Of a DNA stretch of 12,549 bases, positions 1 through 6,418 are shown in pieces. The first letter of the stretch is position 1. Every line of letters starts with the position of its first letter. The notes beneath the pieces are model-generated. The model was given only the letters and a program-made list of their open reading frames with translations. It did not search any database and was not told the origin of the DNA. The stretch covers positions 1-12,549 of the forward strand of contig JAPWVC010000029.1 of assembly GCA_028275195.1 (NCBI GenBank), in the 5' to 3' direction. The stretch is from Candidatus Acetothermia bacterium. Lineage in GTDB: Bacteria > Bipolaricaulota > Bipolaricaulia > RBG-16-55-9 > JANLFV01. A program made the position numbers and the translations under genes.

Positions 1-3000
1 GAGGGGATCATAGTCTACGACCTTGCGGGGGCCGCCTACCTCCCCGAGCTGGGGGGCCGTTACCCCAATGTGATCGTGGCCGATGAGGGGAGCTGGGACG
101 GCGAGGTCTGGCACCTCCGGGACGGGGTGGTCCACAAATACGACGAGCACGGCCATCTAGAATACGAGCTCCGCTTCGATTCCTTGGCCATCGATGTCGG
201 CGGGGGCCTGGAGCAGCTCTTCCTCGCCTCCCGGACCCCCCAGGAGATGAGCCTCGCGGAGCTGGCCGCGCAGATCCGGCTCCTCCGGGCGAGCGGGCTA
301 AGGGCCGAGGGCTTAATCGTGGAGTATCATTCCAAGCTCGCGATCCCACTGGCCGGGTTCATCTTCGCCCTCTTCGGGGCCCCCTTGAGCTTGATCTTCT
401 CCACCCGGAGCCGGGCCGCGGGGATCGTGCTCGGGGTCCTCCTCGTCGGGCTCTTCCAGGGCGGGCTGGTCTGGACCTCGACCCTCGGCCGGAGAGGATT
501 GATCCCACCCGGGCTCTCGGCCTGGCTCCCGAACATCCTCTTCGGGGGCCTCGGGCTCTTCCTCTTTGCCGTCATGGACCGTGCCAGCCAGCTCGACCTC
601 TCCGAACGGCTCCGCCGCAGCCTCCACAGGCACCTCCTACTCGCCTGCCTCGTCATACTCTTCCTTCCGGCCTCGGCGAGCGCAGTGGGGGAGGCCAGGT
701 CCAACCTCGACCCGGACCAGCCCGGTGAGGAGGCTCCCCTCTCGGTCTCGGCCGAGCCTAGGCCCAAACTCGAGCTCCGGGCTGACTCCCTCACCTTGAG
801 CGCGGACTGGGCCGCCGTGAGTGCGGAGGGCCATGTGACAGTGACCTACGGCGATAGCTCGCTCGTGGCCGAGCGGCTGGAGATGAGCCGCTCCGGGCGA
901 AGATGGGCCCTCAAAGCTGAGGAGGGGATCGAGCTATCGATCGGGGTGATCTCCGCACGGGGCGATGAGCTTCGGGCCGAGCTGGAAGAGGATAACGCGG
1001 GCCGGCTGAGCCTGAAGGAGGCGGAGTTCCTTAACTTCTCGGGAGAGGAGCGCGTTCCAGCCCCGTCAGGCGACCGGGGCTATGGAGGAGAGGGGCATTC
1101 CCCGCTCAAATATCGTGCTGGGCGGGCCCGGCTGACCTTCGGGCCCGCTCCCGCTAGCTCGCCTCCCTCATCCTCGAGCCGAGGCTTGGCATTCGAGCTG
1201 GAGCGGCTCGAGCTCTCCTCCGGGGCGGAGGTCAACTACCGCGATGGGCGAGTCGCGGCCGAGGAGATCATCGTCTTCCCAGCACCGAAAGGTGCGCCCT
1301 CCTCCTGGCAAGCTGAATTGGGGGCCTTCCGCGGGGAGGGTGGCTTCACCAATGCCCGTGGGGAGAGGCACCTCCTCCGCTACGAGGGCGAGCGGGCCGA
1401 GCTAGCCTTCACCGCTGAGGCGGAGCTCGAGCGCCTCGAGCTCACTAAGGGTGCCTTCACTACCTGCTCTTGCCGCGAGGAGATCAAGCAGGAAGCCTAT
1501 TGCATCACTGCCGAGAGGGTGCTCATCTTCGGGGAAGACCTCCTGGTCGGGATGAACATCACCCTGTGGGCCTTCGACCGCCCGGTCTTCTGGGCTCCTT
1601 TGTATCTCGCCCCAATGAAGGAGGAACAGAAGGGCCCCTTCCTCCCGGAGCTCGGGCGGAGCACCGCTCGGGGCTGGTTCGCCAAGTGGCGGCTCCCCTT
1701 CGCCCTGGACGAGCATAACTACGGCTTCGTCCTGCTCGACTACTTCAACCGCTACCATCAGCTCGGGGGAGGGGTGGACTTGAGCTACGACCTGCTCGGC
1801 CATAGCGGCTCGCTCCACCTCTACCAGCTCTTCGGGGAATTAGGGCTCTTCGAGCTCGCGCTCTCCGACCGCGCTCTGCTCTCTCAAGGGGTGAGGTTCG
1901 AGCTCGCGGCTGACTACCGCAGCCAGCTCGAGGCGGGAGTCGAGGGCCAGTGGATGGGCTATCAAGGCCGGCTCGCCGGGGCCAGGGCCGGCTGGAGCTG
2001 GACCCTCTCCACTGGCCATGAACAGTATGTGGGCATGCCCGCGGAGGGCGAGGAGCTTAAGTATCGTGCCCTCGCCCGACTGCCGGAGTTAACCCTCAGC
2101 CGCCTCTCTCAGAAGGTCGGACCACTCAACTACTCCTTTAGCTTGAGCTTCGGGCGGTATCGCGAGCGGAAGCTCGAGCAGGCCGCGTTCAGCGAGGGGA
2201 CCCGCTTCGCCGGGCTGGTCAACCTCGGCCTGGAAGAGCTCTCCTTTCGTGAGGGGCGGCTCAAGCTCCGCGCGAACGGGAGCTATCGCCTCGCCTTTTA
2301 TGGCCCGACGCGGCTCGAGACCCTGACCTTCTCGCCGAGCCTGGGCCTCCTCCCGCTCGAGGGGCTAAATCTCTCTTTGGCCTATAGCTACCGGCTCGTC
2401 CGGGGGAGGAGCCCCTTCGCCTTCGACACCGAAGCGCAAGCGAGCCGCCTCGACCTGCGAGGGAGCTGGAGCCCGAGGGGCCTGCCCGGCCTTCAGGGCC
2501 GGTTCGCAGCCGGCTATGACTTTCAAGAGAAGGGCTTCGCGCCGCTCGAGCTCGAGCTGAGCTACCGTTACCGCGAGGGCCAGTGGCGCCTCTTTGACTT
2601 TGACTCCAGCCTCGGCCTCGAGGGCCTGATCGCCCTCGGCTTGGGCTATGACTTGAACAAGGGGCAGCTCCAGAAGGCGGCCCTCAAGGGCTCGCTGGCC
2701 CTAGCTGCGGCAGGATGGAACTTCACGGCGGAGAGCGGCCTCGACTTCTTGAGCGGGCGGTTCTCCGATCTGGTCGCTAAGCTCGCGGCCGGGCAGTTCA
2801 AGCTCGGGCTCCGCTATGACTTGAATAAGCTCGCGCTCAAGCGGGTCAATGCCGAGCTTGCCCTGGGGCTCACCAAGGATTGGAAAGCCTCCTTCAAAGG
2901 GGAGTATGACCTGGGGCTGGGGAGGCTTACCACCTTCCAATACGGGCTTGTGCGGAGCTTCTGCGGCTGCTGGGAGGTCGGAATCTTCGCCGACCAAGGG

Positions 3001-3090
3001 CGGTGGTGGCTCACAGCCAGGATCAATGCCTTCCCCACCGCCGCGATCAAGTATTCCCCGACTGACCAGGAACTGGCCTTCGGGGAGTGA
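1..3090 (+). CDS. LptF/LptG permease C-terminal half fused in frame to LptD (LPS assembly protein); 5' partial
   Basis: The frame is open from the first base to TGA 3088-3090 (1029 codons visible; residues counted from nt 1). Residues about 1-192 match the end of an LptF/LptG inner-membrane permease: periplasmic domain with a G-x-W...L-x-D-G pattern, the KLAIPLAGFIFALFGAPL helix (about 111-131), a second helix (139-159) and a third starting AWLPN (175-192). Next come a basic stretch and a hydrophobic segment ending ASASA (203-228). Residues about 256-343 resemble an OstA/LptA beta-jellyroll, and 349-395 form a Ser/Pro/Gly-rich linker. From 486 on the sequence is LptD: FTTCSC, PVFWAP (528-533), GPFLPELGRS (545-554), then a beta-barrel with a late CGC (988-990). 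Known role: LptF/G with LptB extracts LPS from the inner membrane; LptD inserts it in the outer membrane. Both modules are recognised with high confidence; whether the protein stays joined is unknown. Confidence 0.88.
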   Translation, partial: EGIIVYDLAGAAYLPELGGRYPNVIVADEGSWDGEVWHLRDGVVHKYDEHGHLEYELRFDSLAIDVGGGLEQLFLASRTPQEMSLAELAAQIRLLRASGLRAEGLIVEYHSKLAIPLAGFIFALFGAPLSLIFSTRSRAAGIVLGVLLVGLFQGGLVWTSTLGRRGLIPPGLSAWLPNILFGGLGLFLFAVMDRASQLDLSERLRRSLHRHLLLACLVILFLPASASAVGEARSNLDPDQPGEEAPLSVSAEPRPKLELRADSLTLSADWAAVSAEGHVTVTYGDSSLVAERLEMSRSGRRWALKAEEGIELSIGVISARGDELRAELEEDNAGRLSLKEAEFLNFSGEERVPAPSGDRGYGGEGHSPLKYRAGRARLTFGPAPASSPPSSSSRGLAFELERLELSSGAEVNYRDGRVAAEEIIVFPAPKGAPSSWQAELGAFRGEGGFTNARGERHLLRYEGERAELAFTAEAELERLELTKGAFTTCSCREEIKQEAYCITAERVLIFGEDLLVGMNITLWAFDRPVFWAPLYLAPMKEEQKGPFLPELGRSTARGWFAKWRLPFALDEHNYGFVLLDYFNRYHQLGGGVDLSYDLLGHSGSLHLYQLFGELGLFELALSDRALLSQGVRFELAADYRSQLEAGVEGQWMGYQGRLAGARAGWSWTLSTGHEQYVGMPAEGEELKYRALARLPELTLSRLSQKVGPLNYSFSLSFGRYRERKLEQAAFSEGTRFAGLVNLGLEELSFREGRLKLRANGSYRLAFYGPTRLETLTFSPSLGLLPLEGLNLSLAYSYRLVRGRSPFAFDTEAQASRLDLRGSWSPRGLPGLQGRFAAGYDFQEKGFAPLELELSYRYREGQWRLFDFDSSLGLEGLIALGLGYDLNKGQLQKAALKGSLALAAAGWNFTAESGLDFLSGRFSDLVAKLAAGQFKLGLRYDLNKLALKRVNAELALGLTKDWKASFKGEYDLGLGRLTTFQYGLVRSFCGCWEVGIFADQGRWWLTARINAFPTAAIKYSPTDQELAFGE
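610..684 (+). other. Internal signal-peptide-like segment at the LptG/LptD junction
   Basis: Codons 204-228 of the fused frame encode a basic stretch (LRRSLHRH), a hydrophobic core (LLLACLVILFLP) and ASASA, a typical signal peptidase I site, followed by VGEA. LptF/G proteins end in the cytoplasm after six helices, so the basic stretch would lie in the cytoplasm and the hydrophobic core would lead the LptD part to the periplasm. An in-frame ATG at 574-576 could start a separate LptD precursor. However, it lies in the last LptG helix, has no Shine-Dalgarno sequence, and no stop separates the two parts. Confidence 0.65.
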
Positions 3091-3095
3091 GTCTG

Positions 3096-3101
3096 AGGAG
3101 G
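3096..3101 (+). promoter_or_regulatory. Ribosome binding site deciding the start of the HTH gene
   Basis: AGGAGG lies 3 nt before ATG 3105 and 6 nt before ATG 3108. The spacing favours 3108 over the first ATG and over an upstream GTG at 3087, which overlaps the LptD stop. Confidence 0.6.
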
Positions 3102-3107
3102 TGCATG

Positions 3108-3362
3108 ATGATCCGGGACGGCTTCATCACGCCGCATGATGCCGCGCGGTATTTGGGGATCCCACTCGATGAGATCTACAAGATGCTCGCCGCGGGCGAG
3201 CTGCCGGGCGTCCGGCTCGGTGGCCGCTGGCGGATCAGATTAAGTGCGCTGGAGCGCTGGCTCGATGAGGAGGTCCCCAAGGAGGAGCTCGCCAAGCTGG
3301 CCAAGAGGCTCAAGGGGGTCGATCCCAGGAAGATCGAGGAGTTCCTCTCCGGAGAGGGCTAG
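3108..3362 (+). CDS. Small helix-turn-helix (excisionase/MerR-type) DNA-binding protein
   Basis: An 84-residue soluble protein. Residues about 8-52 fit the helix-turn-helix domain of excisionase-family proteins (HTH_17): FITPHDAARYLGIP, then EIYKMLAAGELPGVRLGGRW, then RIRLSALERWL. This is the usual helix-turn-helix plus small wing ending in a Trp-Leu. The remaining 30 residues are a charged, probably helical tail (PKEELAKLAKRLKG). No enzymatic domain is present. It starts 17 nt after the Lpt fusion stop with its own Shine-Dalgarno, so it probably shares that transcript. It is convergent with ruvB and shares a CTAG with its stop. Such domains occur in phage excisionases, but no integrase or attachment site is seen here, so a chromosomal regulator is more likely. 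The target is unknown. ATG 3105 is an equally possible start on sequence alone. Confidence 0.8.
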   Translation: MIRDGFITPHDAARYLGIPLDEIYKMLAAGELPGVRLGGRWRIRLSALERWLDEEVPKEELAKLAKRLKGVDPRKIEEFLSGEG

Positions 3363-4378
3363 AGGAGCCTCTCTTCCGCTCCTGCCGGGCGGGGGTAACC
3401 GAGGTGCTGGTAGGCCCTCAAGGTCGCCACTCGCCCCTGAGGGGTCCGCTGGAGGAACCCCTCCTTGAGGAGGTAGGGCTCGTAGACCTCCGCGAGGGTG
3501 TCCTTCTCCTCGCTCAAGGCCGCGGCTAGAGTCTCCAGCCCGACCGGCCCGCCCCCGAACTTCTCGATGATCGTTCTGAGGATCAACCGGTCGAGCTCAT
3601 CCAGCCCGGCATGATCGATCTCCAGCATCTCCAGGGCTTGGCGGGCGACCTCTCGGTCGATCACCTCGGCCCCGCGGACCTGGGCGAAGTCTCGGACCCG
3701 CTTGAGCAGCCGGTTGGCCACACGAGGGGCTCCCCGGGCCCGGCGGGCGATCTCCTCCGCGCCTTCCTCGGTCAGCCTCACCCCTAAGATCCTCGCCCCG
3801 CGGAGGACGATCTCCTCCAGCTCCTCGGGGGAGTAGAAGTCGAGGTGGAAGACGACCTCGAACCGGTCCCGGAGCGGCGAGGTCAAGAGCCCGGTCCGGG
3901 TGGTAGCCCCGATGAGGGTGAACCTCGGGAGGTCGATCCGGAGGGAGCGAGCGTTCGGCCCCTCCCCGATCAGGATGTCGAGCTTGAACTCCTCCATCGC
4001 CGGGTAGAGGAGCTCCTCCACATTCCGCCGGAGGCGGTGGATCTCGTCGATGAAGAGGACATCCCCTTCCCCCAGGCCGGTGAGGATCGCCGCTAGCTCC
4101 CCTGGCCGCTCGATCACCGGACCGGAGGTGATCTTGATCTGGACCCCCATCTCCGCGGCGATGATGATTGCAAGGGTGGTCTTCCCCAGGCCCGGAGGGC
4201 CGTGGAGGAGGATGTGATCGAGGACATCGCCCCGCTCGGCCGCGGCCTTCAAATAGAGGCGGAGCCGCTCCTTGATCTTCTCCTGGCCGATGAACTCCTC
4301 CAGCCGCCGCGGCCGGAGGGTCCGGAGGAGGAGGTCCTCCTCCCGCTCTTCGGGCTGGATGAGCTTCTCTCGCCCCAT
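3359..4378 (-). CDS. ruvB: Holliday junction branch migration ATPase RuvB
   Basis: A full-length 339-residue RuvB, the hexameric AAA+ motor that drives Holliday junction migration with RuvA and hands the junction to RuvC. Visible motifs: the LRPRRLEEFIGQ N-terminal box, Walker A GPPGLGKTT (60-68), Walker B FIDEIH (109-114), sensor 1 GATTR (157-161), an arginine finger in SPLRDRF (R170), sensor 2 in GAPRVANRLL (216-225), and the C-terminal winged helix with KFGGGPVGLETLA (273-285) and YEPYLLKEGFLQRTPQGR. It is the only minus-strand gene here and is not next to ruvA or ruvC. It has no Shine-Dalgarno, and its -10 box is 9 nt before the ATG, so a leaderless mRNA is expected. Its 3' end meets the HTH gene at a shared CTAG. 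Confidence 0.98.
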   Translation of the reverse strand: MGREKLIQPEEREEDLLLRTLRPRRLEEFIGQEKIKERLRLYLKAAAERGDVLDHILLHGPPGLGKTTLAIIIAAEMGVQIKITSGPVIERPGELAAILTGLGEGDVLFIDEIHRLRRNVEELLYPAMEEFKLDILIGEGPNARSLRIDLPRFTLIGATTRTGLLTSPLRDRFEVVFHLDFYSPEELEEIVLRGARILGVRLTEEGAEEIARRARGAPRVANRLLKRVRDFAQVRGAEVIDREVARQALEMLEIDHAGLDELDRLILRTIIEKFGGGPVGLETLAAALSEEKDTLAEVYEPYLLKEGFLQRTPQGRVATLRAYQHLGYPRPAGAEERLL

Positions 4379-4387
4379 TGCCCTGCG

Positions 4388-4416
4388 ATTCTAGCATGAG
4401 GGAAGAGGGGTTGCAA
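4388..4416 (-). promoter_or_regulatory. ruvB promoter (leaderless type)
   Basis: Read on the minus strand: -35 TTGCAA (4416-4411), 17-nt spacer, -10 TAGAAT (4393-4388; one mismatch to TATAAT), then 9 nt to the ATG at 4378-4376. Initiation about 7-9 nt past the -10 box would leave almost no 5' leader. Confidence 0.75.
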
Positions 4417-4440
4417 TCGGCCCTCCCGCGATGTTAAGAT
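4411..4440 (+). promoter_or_regulatory. nrnA promoter sharing its -35 box with ruvB
   Basis: Read on the plus strand: -35 TTGCAA (4411-4416, its own reverse complement), 18-nt spacer, -10 TAAGAT (4435-4440), then 9 nt to ATG 4450. No Shine-Dalgarno lies before the ATG. Confidence 0.65.
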
Positions 4441-4449
4441 GAAAAGCTA

Positions 4450-5472
4450 ATGAGCGGAAAGAGACCCTCGATCCCGGCCCAGCTCGAGAAGCGCGACCCC
4501 TCTTTGGAGACGATCCTCGACCTGATCAAGGAGCACGAGCGGTTCGCCCTCACCACCCATCTCAGCCCCGAGGGGGATGCGATCGGGAGCACCCTGGCCT
4601 TGAGGCTGATCCTCCGCCGGCTGGGGAAGGAGGCCCTCATCGTCATGCAGGACCCGGTCCCGCAGAGCCTAAAGTTCCTCAAGGGGGCAGAGGGGATCAA
4701 GGGACCGCGGGACCTCCCCGAGGGGTTCGACCCCCAGCTCTGGTTCGTCCTCGACTGCGCCAGCTTCGAGCGGGTAGGGGAGCAGGTGAAGCGGCTGATC
4801 GAGCGGACCGGGAAGCCCATCATCAACATCGACCACCATGTCAGCAACCCCGGCTTCGGGCAGATCAACTACCTCCGGCAAGCCGCGGCCACGGCCCAGC
4901 TCATCTTCCAACTTTCGCTGGCCCTCAAGCTCAACGATCCGGAGATCGCCACCGCCCTGTATGCCGGTCTCGTCGCCGATACCGATGCCTTCAGGAATGC
5001 CAACACCGATGCCCAAGCGCTCCGGGACGCCGCGGCCTTGCTCGAGCAAGGAGCAAAGGCCCATGAGGTGATCGTCAACCTCTACGAGCGGCGGACGCCG
5101 GGCGAGCTCCGCCTCCTCGGCCATGCCCTCCTCCATGCCCACCTCGACGGCGGGATCATCTGGGCCGAGCTCCCCTTGGAGGTCTTCGCCCGGCTGGGGG
5201 CCCTCCCTCACGAGACGGAACATCTGGTCGATGAGCTCCGGACGGTCGAGGGGGTCAAGGTCGCTGTCCTCTTCAAGGAGCTCGAGGGCGGGCGGGTGAA
5301 GGTCTCCTTCCGGGCTAAGGAGGGGCTGAAGGTCAATGAGCTGGCCCAGAGCTTCGGCGGAGGGGGCCATGAGCAGGCCGCGGGCTGCCTCCTGAGCGGC
5401 GAGCTAGCTGAGGTCGAGCGGTTGGTCCTAGAGGAGTTAAAGCGGAGGCTCGATGCGCATCGCTCTGGATGA
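4450..5472 (+). CDS. nrnA: DHH-family phosphoesterase, NrnA-like (oligoribonuclease / pAp phosphatase)
   Basis: A 340-residue two-domain DHH/DHHA1 phosphoesterase, the usual NrnA length. The metal site is visible: TTHLSPEGDAIGS (35-47; H37, E41, D43), the second Asp in VLDCAS (D102), the DHH signature NIDHHVSN (126-133), and GLVADTDAFR (D177). The C-terminal DHHA1 substrate-binding domain carries SFGGGGHEQAAG (301-312). Family members degrade 2-5-nt RNAs to mononucleotides and dephosphorylate 3'-phosphoadenosine 5'-phosphate in the cytoplasm. Motif I has Glu where PDGD is more common; I regard this as a tolerated variant. The stop overlaps the start of ribF by 20 nt, so the two are translationally coupled. 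In many bacteria the order is rbfA-nrnA-truB-ribF; truB is missing here. Specificity (nanoRNase, pAp or c-di-nucleotide) cannot be read from sequence. Confidence 0.9.
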   Translation: MSGKRPSIPAQLEKRDPSLETILDLIKEHERFALTTHLSPEGDAIGSTLALRLILRRLGKEALIVMQDPVPQSLKFLKGAEGIKGPRDLPEGFDPQLWFVLDCASFERVGEQVKRLIERTGKPIINIDHHVSNPGFGQINYLRQAAATAQLIFQLSLALKLNDPEIATALYAGLVADTDAFRNANTDAQALRDAAALLEQGAKAHEVIVNLYERRTPGELRLLGHALLHAHLDGGIIWAELPLEVFARLGALPHETEHLVDELRTVEGVKVAVLFKELEGGRVKVSFRAKEGLKVNELAQSFGGGGHEQAAGCLLSGELAEVERLVLEELKRRLDAHRSG

Positions 5473-6397
5473 GGCCATTCCCGCTCCCGAGCGAGGGACC
5501 GTCGTGGCCCTCGGGACCTTCGATGGGCTCCACTTAGGCCACCGGCTCCTCCTGGGACGGGCCCGGGCCCTGGCGAAGGAGAAGGGCCTCAAAAGCGCGG
5601 CCCTCACCTTCCTCAAGCCGCCGGGGAGTTACCTCGGCCGGGGGAAGCGGCTCCTCCTCCCCCCGGAGCTGAAGCTCAAGCTCTTAGAGGAGGAGGTGGA
5701 CCTTGTGGTGGTCGCCGATTTCCCTAAGCTCCGCGGGCTTAGGCCGGAGGAGTTCACCCGCCTCCTCGCGGCCCGGCTGAGGCCGGCCTATGTGGTCGTA
5801 GGGGAGGACTACCGCTTCGGGCGGGACCGCGAGGGGGATGCGGCCCTCCTGCGGGAGCTAGGGGAGGCCCAGGGCTTCCAAGTCGAGGCCCTCCCCAGGC
5901 TCGCGATCGCCGGCCGGCCGGTCAGCTCGACCGCGGTCCGAGAGGCGATCCAGGCCGGCAAGATCGAAGAGGCCAGGGCGCTCTTGGGCTATCCCCCTTT
6001 GCTCGTCGGCCCGGTGGTCCGCGGGGAGGGGCGGGGACAGAAGCTCGGCTTCCCCACGGCCAATCTCCGGCTCTCGGAGGAGCTGGTCACCCCTCCGGAC
6101 GGGGTCTATGCGGTCGAGGTCAAGCTCGCGAAGGCAAGCCTCCAGTTCCCTGGGCTGCTCTACATCGGGAGGAGGCCGACCTTCGACGGGAAGGAGCGGT
6201 CATACGAGGTCTATATCCTCGACTTCTCCGGGGAGCTCTACGGCGAGGAGTTAGAACTCTCTTTATTGAGGCGACTCCGAGGGGACCTGGAGTTCCCCGA
6301 CCCTCAGGCCCTCCAGCGGCAGATCGAGCTGGACCTCCAGGAGGCCCAGAAATTCTTTAAGGAAGCGGCTCGAACCGCGCCAGCCCCGGGGATATAA
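5453..6397 (+). CDS. ribF: Bifunctional riboflavin kinase / FAD synthetase RibF
   Basis: A 314-residue cytoplasmic enzyme that phosphorylates riboflavin to FMN and adenylylates FMN to FAD. The N-terminal nucleotidyltransferase domain shows GTFDGLHLGH (21-30), VVVGEDYRFGRDREG (114-128) and the VSSTAVRE box (157-164) followed by G-x-I-x-x-A-x-x-L-L-G. The C-terminal flavokinase domain (about 185-305) has GPVVRGEGRGQKLGFPTANL (186-205), DGVYAV, YIGRRPTF (237-244) and E252 in the YEVYILDF strand, the expected position of the catalytic Glu. The ATG lies inside the end of nrnA (20-nt overlap), with GGAGG at 5444-5448. Its product FAD is the cofactor of the EtfAB proteins encoded about 2 kb downstream; that link is by function and position only. 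Confidence 0.97.
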   Translation: MRIALDEAIPAPERGTVVALGTFDGLHLGHRLLLGRARALAKEKGLKSAALTFLKPPGSYLGRGKRLLLPPELKLKLLEEEVDLVVVADFPKLRGLRPEEFTRLLAARLRPAYVVVGEDYRFGRDREGDAALLRELGEAQGFQVEALPRLAIAGRPVSSTAVREAIQAGKIEEARALLGYPPLLVGPVVRGEGRGQKLGFPTANLRLSEELVTPPDGVYAVEVKLAKASLQFPGLLYIGRRPTFDGKERSYEVYILDFSGELYGEELELSLLRRLRGDLEFPDPQALQRQIELDLQEAQKFFKEAARTAPAPGI

Positions 6398-6398
6398 G
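6393..6398 (+). promoter_or_regulatory. Possible -10 box for the HEAT-like repeat gene
   Basis: TATAAG overlaps the ribF TAA stop and ends 20 nt before ATG 6419. Only a poor -35 candidate (TCGAAC, 6370-6375, 17-nt spacing) is present, so read-through from ribF is as likely. Confidence 0.3.
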
Positions 6399-6418
6399 TC
6401 TAAGGGAAGTGACAGGAG

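Noticed and set aside
637..648. Lipobox-like LLAC in the junction segment of the Lpt fusion
   Set aside because: Only about five hydrophobic residues precede the Cys, the hydrophobic core continues after it, and position -2 is Leu; the ASASA signal peptidase I site fits better.
3597..4397. Long minus-strand frame of about 266 codons overlapping ruvB
   Set aside because: It is a Pro/Arg/Gly-rich out-of-frame reading of ruvB caused by high GC. The same applies to other long frames antisense to nrnA, etfA, dnaX and the Lpt fusion.
4439..4450. Three-codon mini-ORF ATG AAA AGC TAA whose stop overlaps the nrnA start
   Set aside because: Its ATG overlaps the likely -10 box, so it would not be transcribed from that promoter, and it has no ribosome binding site.
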